The translations under genes and the position numbers were made by a program. Shown one piece after another: positions 42,001 through 54,000 of a DNA stretch of 64,000 bases. How positions within the stretch are numbered: position 1 is the first letter of the stretch; each line of letters begins with the position of its first letter. The notes beneath the pieces were generated by a model. That model made no database searches. It had not been told where the DNA came from and was given only the letters and a program-made list of their open reading frames with translations. This DNA is from Edolisoma coerulescens (lineage: Eukaryota > Chordata > Aves > Passeriformes > Campephagidae), in assembly GCA_013397115.1 (NCBI GenBank), contig VWZW01001014.1, positions 789,766-853,765 of the forward strand, read 5' to 3'.

Positions 42001-45000
42001 ACAAACAAAAGTGTCAGATACATAAACTGGTTTTTTCAGTCATTCTTTTCACCTAAGGTTGTGTTTGGGCTTCATTGTAACTCCAGTCAGTATAAAATTT
42101 CTGACAAATACAATTTTTAAATTGACACAGAATATTTACACAGCATTTTATTATTTTGTTTTTTTCCCCTCTAGGGAAAATAGGTCTTTCTCTGTAATTC
42201 TTTATATAAAATGTGGTACTTTCTATTTATTTTGTTCTCTATAATCAGTATAAATAACACAATAAATACTATCCTTCATTCAAGTATTTTGTTAGCTCCA
42301 TTCTGCAGTTTGATTTTATAACCATCTGTTATCTTTTCTGCTGCTGAAACCTTCTTGTTTAGATATGATAAAATGTCTATCACAGCTCTTTCTGGTTTTA
42401 GGGTGTGCATCAACAACATTTCATTGCTGTGTGCTTACTTGCAAATGATTTGTCAGCCACTTTTCTGTGTCTTATACCAGAATATCTGAATTTCCCACAT
42501 ATGTTTTCACTGATACCATCCTGCTCTGCACCGCAGGTTTTGTTGAAGGCTTCATAAATAGAAAATTCTAAAATCTTTCACTTAGGGGGTGATCTGAGGC
42601 TGCCATATATGCAAGAAAATCAAGTAAAATGCCTTTGCCTTTTTTGATATGTTTCAAAGATGACATTATGTCTTCACATATCTGATTATTTTTTTCATAT
42701 TTTTTTCATGCCTAGTGGTTTGTTACTTGGAATCAAACTTTTGAATAGCACTTCAGATGAAGAAATTAATTTAAAATTATTGTACATGGGTCATGATGCA
42801 AAAGCTGCGGATAACAGGTCATTTTCCACTGTAAAAGCAGATGTCTAAGGATGGAAATATCCTTGCTCTGAGCTCTTTGACTTAAGTTTGTTATTCTGCT
42901 GTGGTGGGGTAGCAGTGCCCTACATTCCAGTTGCTTGACCCTACTCTGCGGCGGCGAGGGAAGGATGCTACGCAACCAATGTGATTGATAAAGCAAGCTT
43001 TGATTTATTTTCGAATAGCGCAGCTTTTTATACAGACTGAGTACAATAGGTATAGTGAGAGTGACAATAATGCCTTATGCACAGTATCTGCATATGTTCT
43101 GTCCTTGCTGTATCTTTCTGTGTTCTTGCTGTATCTTTCTTCAGGGTTCTTCCTTGTCCCATGGTCTTGCCAAGGATTCAGTGTTCTTGTCAGTTCAGCT
43201 ATTCTGTTCTTCTACCAGCATGATACAGCACAATCGCCTGTGTCTTGCCTGCACGTCTTGCAAGATGGAGTGCGGCCTTCTCTTTAGCACAGAGATTGTC
43301 TGCAATGTCAAGCCATTCTCCAACACTACTCATGATAAGATCCTGTTTTCAGGTTTGGATAGCTGTACAAAACTTCTAACTATTTGGTTCAAATTTATCA
43401 GGCCAGATGTTTGCCTCAGGCATAAATTTTACAAGAGAAATTTCAGTTATAACAGCACCATTCAGCCATATCCAAGAACAAGGCTAAGATGCAGGCTTTT
43501 TTAGCAGACACGGCAAGATGTCCTGGCATGTTTTCCTCTGAAGTCAGTTGGAGGCCCTATATTCTTGGGATAAGCCATGCACACACAGAGGGCAGGATAG
43601 TTATGTCTACACTGGCAAACTGAGGTCTGAGATTTCCTAACTTTTGAACTTTTGTTTTCTTTTAAAGCATTTTTTTATGCATAATCTAGGACTACTGCAA
43701 ATCTGTTAATTACTCAACCAACAGATTGTGAATAGCCATCATAAATTTTCTCTATGCTGCTTTATAAGCTCTTCTTCCTAAAATTTATTCAGAGTTATGA
43801 GAAATTGTCCCATTCTTTTCTGTTAAACAGGGATTGTTATTATACTGCATTTGTCATTGTCATACCTCAGTTCCTTGCACTAAGGGAGTGCATTAAGCAA
43901 TGCACCTGAGTTCCCTGACGTGTAGATTGGTCTTTCCCCTTCTTCTTCTCCCTATACTAGCAATGTACAATGTTGGGGGTTTGGGAGCTACTTTAAAGGC
44001 ATATGCTATGCTGTGTTAGGTTTGGCATATTTGAGGCGACGTGTCTTTTTCTTGAGTGGTGGGAGTATCCTTATTTTCTTTGGAAATTCATACCACAAAG
44101 CTGTATAAATTCCCCATATGAAAGGTGAGCTTTATGATTGTGAGGGAGAGTTCTGTTTTGCATCAGACAAGGACGTGTTAATCACGGTTTTCATCACAGA
44201 GATTTATACAGACCTTATGCAGGGTTGAAGCAATTATTACATGCTTTACAATAAAAACTGAAACCCTGAGCGAGACGTAATACATTTTTAGGTATGGGAA
44301 ACAAGTTTTCATGAGTTTTCTGGAGAAGACATTTTCTTCCAGAATTCTGTGTTAGCTCTAAGTTTCTTATGACGTGGATGGCGCTATGCCCAGGAGTATT
44401 GCATTGTTTTAGTCTAGACGAGAGGTGACAAAAACATGAATAATGGAGGGCAATAAATTGCACTAGTGTGGGACAGAATCAGCTGGAGGTAGTACAAAGT
44501 ATTACTCATGGGTACTGCTATGCGAAAGCTTAGCACTGAAGAGGAATCCAGGAATGCTCATGAGGACTGTAGGGGAAATTGTGAGCATACTTAATAATAG
44601 TTCCATGATGGAAGTGCTATGAAATATTCATCACTATTGAGGTCACTTACAGTATTTTGGTGGTGGTTTATGCGCTGATTTGGATCAAACTTTGGGAATT
44701 TGCACTGCACGTTTGGGTCCTGTACAAACTATGTTGACAAGGATGGGATTCTAGTTACCTAATTGTTGATATTTGCATGGAGGATAGTAATCTCGTAAGT
44801 TTACAGTTACTGGAGAAAATTAAACGTTTGTGGGATGTAATTTATCAGATTTGTTTTAGACTTGGTTCTGTAATATATGCCTATTTCTCTGTGGTTTAGA
44901 ATTCTCAGTAGAGATGTAGAGAATTCCCACCTCATGTCTGTGTCACTATTGTCTTCTCCAAAGGTTCTTCTTGACTGGCAGAGTGTTAATTCAGGAGCAG

Positions 45001-48000
45001 GGTATATCTGGACCACTCCAAGTAGAAAACTGATTGTCCCATTCATAAATGTCCTGGGTATTTACAGAATACCCATTGCCACTACAGTCTGGTTATATCC
45101 CAGAATTACTCTTCCAATATGTACTACCTTCTAGCCCAAAAGAATGTTAGCACAAAAAAAGAACAGAAAAAATGTGTTGTCCCCCTCTATGTCAAATCTC
45201 GTGGCCATACCAGAGCTCTTCCATTCAAGCTAGGAGACAGCTTCTAACAATTCCTGGAACTGGCCATGCCCCAAGTCTGCCTGCTAATCCCAGAGACAGT
45301 AAGTGCCCAAAAGCCGACTGTGCTTCTGAAAGTCTTTACATGATTTAGCTACAACCAGATGGTCTTGGCCTGACATTTATTGTTGTTTTCCAAATGCTGA
45401 ATTAATCACACTCTTGCCTATGGGATGTGATCTCTGTTTTTCTAGTTTTAGCTACCCATTGTATGAAACTGTTGACAAAACACAAATTGAATCTCCATGA
45501 ATACAACCACACAAATCTGAAAAATCTGAATTTTTCATTCTTTGAATTCCTCCCCCTTCCTTCCAATGACTGTGAAAAAAACTATAGACAACATAAGAAT
45601 AAGAGAAGCTCATGAAAATGAAGGCAGATGATAAAAACCTCGGTGATTTTCTCTTGTCTAACAAAGTTTCTTAATCACTAAATCTGAGAGAGAATGAGTT
45701 TCTTTCTGCTGTCCAGTTTTTCTTGATGAAGGTTGGCTAGCAGTTGTTATAGGAAAGTACATAATGTTTAAAAAAAATCTTTCTTAGTTTGGGGGGCTGT
45801 TTTGTAGTGGAATTTTCTTACTCTTTTCGTGTGTAGTCACAAAAACATAGCCTGCATAGTCCAGCCATATTAGAGATTGGGGTTTTTTTTAAGGCATAGA
45901 AATCTAAAAACCTTTTCCATAAATGCAGTGGTTGCTCCCAAAGGGATTTCTCATCTGCCACCTTTAAAATGTGACAATCTTCAGAAATCAGGATAGTCCA
46001 TTTAGCCTTTCCCGGAAAGCTGAAAACCTTTAGCAGAACTGGGTACTTCAGGCACTCTGTGTAGCTTTTTTGTAGTTTCTCATTACCTTTCTTACTGCTT
46101 TTTGAAAAATTTTAATTGGTAAGTAAGGAGAGAACCAGTATGAGCCAATGTAGAACTCAGTACATAGGAAGTGCCCCATTTTAAATCCGATAAAAGACAG
46201 AATAACTCATACCTAGAGACAAGTACTACTTTTCTCTAAGCATATATCTATGCTTAGACATATTTCAATTGCTCTGCTGACAATTTCTCTGAAAAATCTC
46301 AAGAAAAAAGGAATTACCTCCATTTCTAAGTGGAATAGAGTTCTTAATAAAGGACTTAAGGTTATTAAGCCCCTGGGGATGCCAAGAGGAAGGGAAATCT
46401 TGGTGTTTTCTTAGCTCAAGACTTGCTCTTATGGGGAAGTTCTTGCAAAGTAAATTGTTTTAGCACACTTGTACAAATTTATAGTGTTCTAGCTGCTTGA
46501 CTGAATCTTTATGTAGACACTAGAGTGCACTTCAAAGTGAAATAAGTTTGCACTTACAAAATAATAAGGAAATAAGGTGGTGTGATGGTGAAAGTGCTGC
46601 ATATCTAGCTTTACTTCGTGACAGTTCAGTAGCAGCCTTATTGAATGGTTTGAGGCAAAATGGAATTTTTCCATGGTGAAATAGTGCCCACACACTGGCA
46701 GTTTAAGTATTCTGGTTTAAGGGGTCTGCAGTTTTATTCTGCTTGAAGGGAAATTCTTTACAGGTTCCTAATCCCACCTTTCTGGTTAGTGGAACATCTG
46801 GGTATGTAGCAACAGTGTCGCTCTTAGCCTGCAAAATGGACTCCTTGTCATAGAACATATATGGCGGGGAAGGTAAAACAGAAAAAAACAAAATGAAAAT
46901 GAAATGAAAGAAAAGCATTTTTAAAATAAAAGAATGTATCTTCAAATACTTAGCAGCTACTACAGAAGTTTTATTTATAGCTTTCTGCTGTCTTCTGAAA
47001 GATAGAAGGGGGTTAATGGAATAAGTATTAACTGTTGTTTCTTCTTTGTGCCATAAATATAAAGTGAACTACGGGATAGTGAAATTTGACTTTCGTGAAT
47101 TGCATTGTTGTGTTACCAAAGTTGTTTGTGTCTTTGCCCTTAATAAGAAACTCGATTGAAAAAAAGATCAAGGTCATCAATTTTCAGTGCTGAAACTGAA
47201 AAGCATGCCACAACAATGCCTTTCAGGTTATAATATTCACAGGAAAAGGTTCTCAATTGGAGAGAGCTGAGTGGGTGGAGAGAACAGCGTGTTCCCAGAG
47301 AAGCACACACTGCACAGCTGAAGCAATGTGAACCTTAGCCATAGCATAACGATTGAACCGGGTTTCATTACATCTTTCAACTTCTTAATTCTTGCTGCAT
47401 AATGTGTAAGATTGTGCTTGAGAAAATGTTGAAAGGTGCTCAGGCTTGTTGTTGTTGTTGTTGTTGTTATCAAGTTTCCCTTGGTATAAACTGAAATAAC
47501 ATCATTTGTATCAAAAGAATTACATTTGATTTGGTTAAATGAGATTCTAGTCTAGTTCCTGCTTTCCCTTTTCCTCCTTTTTCTCAGTGGCAGGGAAAAT
47601 TAAATGGATGTGCTACAATAAAACCTGTATAGGGAGCAAGAGACAGCTATTATTGCATAGACTAAAAAGAACCACAGTATCAGTGTAATGCTAATAAATA
47701 AACTGAGTGTTGCATTAGGAAACAGCTTTTGCTATGTTGAATAAACAAAATATGTTTAGATGTAATGCAAGAAAGAAGAAAGAGCAATGAGAAATCCAGA
47801 GATACGGTATGCAGGCATAACTGTGTATTGTACATGAAATGCATTCTCTGCTTAACCATAGAGTTTTCATGCAGGGACTAAAATTATATTCAGTTCAGGA
47901 TGTTTGAAGTCTTATATTTCAAGATGTATTTTTCAGAGCAGAAGCTTAAAGTAGGTATGATTATGAAAGAAAATGTATCCTTTTAAAAAAACCTCTGCTT

Positions 48001-51000
48001 GGAAGGGAGTTGGACCAACTGAGTAGCACATTTTGTAAAGGTGAAGTAAGTAATTGTAGCCAGTCCTTTCCCTGTCAAGGAATATTAGCTGTTAGGAGAA
48101 GAAGCAGCACAGAGTTTTGTCAGCCTACCATTCAAATGTCCAGCATCTATGGTGAAAATGTTATCCCTATGGCAAATCCAAGCTTTTCTTATGCTTTTCC
48201 TGAGAGTGGCCATGCCCACATGTCACACCAACTCTGCTTGAGATTGGTTTTGCTGCTGAGGGCCCTAGTGAAAATGAGGCACAAAAATGTTTTTCTTATG
48301 ATTGATTTAAATCTTAAGTGTTGGTAAAGTGCAGAAAACCTTACTGGTGTGTCATCTTGAGCAATGTTTTTTCAGCCTGGGGTTAGTAGCATGTAACTAG
48401 GAGCCTGCAGAAGATAATGAAGGCAGAGCTTGCACTGTCTGACTGGGCACTGCCCTCACACAGGCCTCATCCCAGGGTGTGCACTCCACCATACCTTCCC
48501 AGACATGCACTCTATCATACCCCCCCAGCGCAGAGAAGAGAAGAGAGAAGAAGAGAAGAGAGAAGAGAGAAGAGAAGAGAAGAGAAGAGAAGAGAAGAGA
48601 AGAGAAGAGAAGAGAGAAGAGAAGAGAAGAGAAGAGAAGAGAAGAGAAGAGAAGAGAAGAGAAGAGAAGAGAAGAGAAGAGAAGAGAAGAGAAGAGAAGA
48701 GAAGAGAAGAGAAGAGAGAAGAAGGACAAAAGCGCTTCAGTGTGCTGCTCCATTCTGGTTCTTGAGGCATCAAAGTAACACACTGGGATGTCAACATGTC
48801 TCCTTCCTTCCTTCCTTCCTTCCTGCCTTCCTGCCTGCCTTCCTGCCTTCCTTCCTGCCTTCCTTCCTGCCTTCCTTCCTGCCTTCCTGCCCTCCTGCCC
48901 TGGGTTTCATTAGAAAGGAACCTGTTTTGCTGGGGACCAGTGAGCAGTCTGGCACAGTCTAGCTCTCCTCTTGATCCACGGCCTGGATCTCTGCTAAGTA
49001 CATGCTGCAGTTCAGTTTGGGCCCTCTGTGTAGACTCCTTTTGATATAGACAAATCTATAATCAGTTGAGTTAAATTCACACTACAGAGATCTGTATTTC
49101 CACTGGGAAAATGCATAGAGGCTTACAGAGCAGAAGAAAGTAGGAATTAGTGGGCAAGAGTGATGTGAGAGCTTAGAACTGTACTGGCCTAAAGCACATT
49201 TATGAAGTTGCAGGAAGCAGCCTGTGGAGGTGAAATGAATTTCATTTACTTGCAGCTCATTACCATGCACCAGAAGGACCATGGAGACCAATGACCTCCC
49301 TAATTCATTGAGCTGTCCTTTAGGTTCTGTCATACAAATCAGAGAACTAGGCAGGCACTAGAATGGATAAGGCAACAGTGCTGTGCTGTTCTCTTGGAAG
49401 CTGTGTGGCTCAAGGAGCAGCTGCCATCACAGCAGTGAGTGTGCTGTTGCTCAGCCTCTTTCCCACCACATAACACAGAGGAACATGTATCCCACCAAAT
49501 AATGTTAATGGAGCAAACTCCCCAGTCATCCACCACTAGTCTTCATAAGCCTCAGGACCTGGGCTGCAGGCCTCTATTCAAGCTGTGGGGCAGAAGTGAT
49601 CTGCAGTGTGTCCTGTAGTCTCTGTGTCTCCAAATGCACTATGGTCCTTTCTACATCCACAGTCTGAATTTTTTGCCAGGAGGAGCCAGAGTGCAGTGGA
49701 GGATACTGCATACCTGGGCATACAGTTAGAGCAGTGACCAGGTGTGCAGTCACAGCCAGGGCTGAGAAACTCTCCTATTCCCCACATTTCAGACAAAGCC
49801 TATATGTGTTTCAAATGGAGTTGAAAAAACCTCTGACGTATGATACTGTAGTGACAGAGCTATCACCATGTACTGTGTGTGGTCTGGTTTCAACTCCTCC
49901 AGCTGCTTTCTGACAGCTAAAACATGTTTGGAAATTGCAGTGGATAGTGAGGGTGGGTTTTTCTTTGTTTGTAAAGCTAGATACATTAAAAGTGATCACG
50001 TGCCAAACTCACCATACATAATACAAGATTTTTCTCAGGAAGTATTTTGAGAGAATTTTTTTGTTTGTTTGTTAAATGCCTGAATAATTAACTTGCATGC
50101 TAGCGATTTATCATTTGCTATTAGGAAAATCTAATTTGTTACACTGGAGAACCGAAACAAACTGAGCCACAAGTATGTAACTTGTACTGTATATCTGTAT
50201 AGCGTGGATTATTTTGAAAGCATAATGAAAAGCTTTTCAATGAATACATAATGAAGGAATAAATAGATACCTGCCAAGAGTGGCATTTGCCTGCCTAATG
50301 AATAACCCAGATTACTAAATGCTCATGGTCTTTAGGGATGAAAAAAGATGTTGTACATCATTTAGAGCTAAACAGCCTGTCATTAGAGGGGCAGGATTCC
50401 ACAGTTGTTTCACACCTCTGCTGTTTCCTTTTTGATTTCTGTATATCCAACTGCCAGGATTGTTTTCTAGAATTAATTGTTTTAGTTGGATTCCTCACTG
50501 AGGAAGCATTCATCTAAAATACATTATTTGGAAAAACTCTTTCATTCTGTGTAAACCAGGAATTAGTCACTGCAGCAAATGGTGATAGCAAAAAGTGTTG
50601 CAGCAGGTGAGGGTACCCTGGTTTTCATACTGCATGCTGCATTGTCCTGCCTATCATGCAGAGAGGAAGGGACAGACTCCAGGATGGTTTTAACACTAGG
50701 CTAGCAGTCAAGAATCTGGGTTCATGTCTCCACTCTGCAGCAAATGGCCCTGACTTTAAGCAAGGCTTTAATGCTGTCTGTACCTCATCTCTGTGTGTAA
50801 AATAAAGGCAGTAGTGCTCTGTAGGTGTGTTGTTCTGAGTACATTTCAGGTTTCATTCATTAACTGGTACTCAGTAGATGTGGCATTTTTGCTGGAAAAT
50901 ACTTTATTTGAAATTTGTGTTGGAAATTACAGGAAAATTTTCTGGATTGTTTATTTCCTACTCAGATTTCAAGTGAAGACCAAATTATTTGGTTGATTTC

Positions 51001-54000
51001 AGCAGGCAGAGCTGTAGAATAGTCTTCCAGGATGCACTGAATTACTGCAGAGTCTCGATGCCTTTCAGAGAGAATGTGGTATGGGAGGCAGTACATCGTG
51101 TTACGTTTCTAATTATGTTATCTGCATCCTCCATTAGATACTACCATTCAGTTAAGACTACACTATCTCCTTGTACTGTGAAAGCACAATATAATATTAA
51201 AATCAGATCACTTGAAAAAAAGTCACCTCTCCCTCTTTCTAAGCCACTTTTAACATATGTAACATTTGTCCCTCTATTTTTACTGATAGCCAAACGCTTA
51301 GCAATGTACCAAGAACCTGATTCTGAGGAAGAAGAGGCAGGCCCAAAAGGAGGAACTCTGTCCCAGCGTGACAGTATCTGTAGCCATCAGAGCATCAAAG
51401 TGATACACAGGAGCCAGAGCACCAAAACCCACCGGCGCACAGGCAGCAGAGCTGAAGCAAAAAGAGCAAGCATACTCTCGAAGCACACTGCATTCAGTAG
51501 TCCAATGGTAAGTCACGAAAGCTGAATGCACAGTGTCCTGTATCTCATAATAGAACCATGTCCTGAAAAGGAAAAGGTAAAGAAATCTGTAGCACATTGT
51601 GTGCCTCTATAGATTTCATCTTGATGTTTTTACTTCTGTGGTCACAGCTGTTTGTACAAAAACAATCAAGCTTTGGCATAGATCTTACCTAAATGCCTTG
51701 TCTGTGGGAGCAAGCCGAAGGTAAAGACAATCTGAAACGTTTGTTTTAGTTATATTTTGATTTTGGAGAGAAAATATATGTCTTCCTTTTATCTACAGAA
51801 GCTGAGAATAACATTGAGGTCAAGGATTTGAATTGTTCTGCATATGCCTCTTCTTTTCTCTTTTGTCAGAGGATTTTAAAACTATAAGTGCTGGGGTGGA
51901 CACCACATATTCCAATTCTTAGGCACTGTTGACATACACCATAGCGTAGTTTTTAGTGTGTTTCAATGGTTATCAGTTGACTGCCTGCGTTGTATTTTAA
52001 AAAGGAAACATCTTTACGTTTCAAAATGTTGGTGACTTTATGTCCTTACAACTTCATTTGGTTTATTTTATACTGCTGTAATTCTGTGTAAGTTTTACAT
52101 GAGCTGAATGGTAATAAGAGGGGAGAGGAGCCAAGTCGTGGCTGTTTAGGGGCTTTGCATTGTTGCGCTGTTGACACAAATTCACCCTTAGAGCAAATTA
52201 CAAATATAGACAAAGAAAGATGCTGTTTGCACTGGTGGCACTTCTTGATTTCAGTCAGGAGTAAGCTCTTTTGATAAAATTCCAAGCTGCAGTTTTTACA
52301 TGTGGGGTTCTGTGGTTGCTCATATTCATCAGCTGCTGAGCATCAAGAGATAAAATTCTATTGAGAAAAGAGGCTTAGATCAGTTTATCTTTTAATCTTT
52401 TGCATCCTTGCCTCCCTCTGTGTTACAAAATACCAGAGTTTGCTCTGACAAGAATTATATTAAATAAGTAGAAAATACTGGTGAAATAGAGTTGAAAGTG
52501 CTCAGGGTTTCAATGTAAAAAACCCTCATGAATTAACTTCAAATGTGTGGATGGTTGTTGCTCTCTAACAAACAATTGAAGATGGTTTCATCTTCCTGTG
52601 CTGATGTAAAGCCAAACTTTAAATGTCATTGCTGTCTATTTTTTCCACACTTTTCATCTCTGCAGTGTACCATACTTCAGTATTAGATAATAAATGTCTT
52701 GAATTAAACAGGAAAGAGGGAGGAAATTTAGTATGTAACTCTTCTCCTATCCACTACCTCCAAAGTAGATAGATATTGCTGCTATAAATATTTCACATCA
52801 TTTCTACCAGTAGGCTGACTGTTAACTGTTTATTGTCTAGAATGGGTGTGTTACAGTTCTCTTCACCTCTACTCTGTGGTGTAAGGCCACCACAAAACTC
52901 TTGATATTGACACTGCTTTGGATGCTTTAATTGCTTGTTGCTGCTTTGGAAATGTGTAGAAACACAGATATTAATCACTGGTATTTGCTACTAGGAGAAG
53001 GACATCACACCTGACCCAAGGTTGTTAGAAAAGGTGAATGAATGTGCAAAGCATCTGGAGGTCATGAGGAGCCATGAACAGCCGCTATCCCATCTGAGTC
53101 CAGAACTATGTGACGTTTTTGACTTCTTCATAGCTTTGACTATATGTAACACAGTCATGGTTACTGCACCAAATCAGCCCCGACAGAAGGTAAGGTAAAG
53201 AAAAAGGAAAAGAGATTTCCGGCATCTTTTGCCTTGATACTAATTTATCTTGTAAGCTAGGGAAATGAAAACCTCCTCTTCTAGTGAGAAACAACTAGAA
53301 TGAGTTGTGAGATGATTTGTAGAACCACTATGTGACTGACTGAGTTTAATAATGCATTAGCTGAATGGAGTATGTTGTCAGCTATTTCACTTGCCTCCAT
53401 GGCAAGATATGCTTTCATCAACAATTTCAGGATACTTCTGAAACTCTCCTAATTTCTTGTACTGTAACTTATTCATTTAATAAGCATAAATATGTAAGTA
53501 TGTTTGGAAGCTAATTTGTAAATGTGCAAAACTTTCCAGAAAGGGATATAAGCTGTCGGTGAATAAATATTTCATATGTATGGATGAAATTAAGAAAAGG
53601 CTGAGACATTTTTTAAAAGTTAAAAAAGAGAAACATACTTGAAAAACATCACTTAAAACTTTCAAATTATGTAAAAGATGCATCTTAAGCTCATTATGAG
53701 AAATAATGATCGTTACTGCTTAAATTGGCCTTAACTAGTGTCATTGATGAATGAGAATTTCAAGAACGCAGTCCCAAGATGATCTGTAAGACAAAACTAT
53801 AATGGAATGTAATATTAAAGCTCGCCAGCAGCTGGAATTTCCATTCTGGAGAAAATTCTGCACTTTGCTTCTGTTCCAGACTGGAATAAAAAGTGAACTA
53901 GTCTGCAAAATGATGTGGTTTTGTGCCAAGGAAACATTTGGAAAATGCTCAGTTCTGCTGTTTCAGGAATGCTACACTCTTACACAATAATATAATGTAT

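Larger units (their letters stand above)
40411..51289. other. 10.9 kb intron between exons F and G
   Basis: The repeat-richest intron. It holds a solo LTR on the - strand at about 42900-43325, a (TTG)n run at 47446-47468, the polypurine tract 48532-48726, the pyrimidine tract 48799-48900 and a MIR-like SINE at about 50686-50850. No gene is supported; the long Arg/Glu and Phe/Ser/Leu frames near 48.5 kb are translations of the simple repeat. Confidence 0.85.

Noticed and set aside
43055..43504. 149-codon + strand frame
   Set aside because: It overlaps the antisense solo LTR and has no protein-family features.
42890..43600. Target-site duplication around the LTR
   Set aside because: No matching 5-6 base pair of flanks could be found for the borders tried, so exact ends are left open.
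48397..48962. Long open frames of Arg/Glu/Lys or Ser/Leu/Phe on both strands
   Set aside because: They are translations of the polypurine and CTTC simple repeats; all frames are open because these repeats contain no stop codons.
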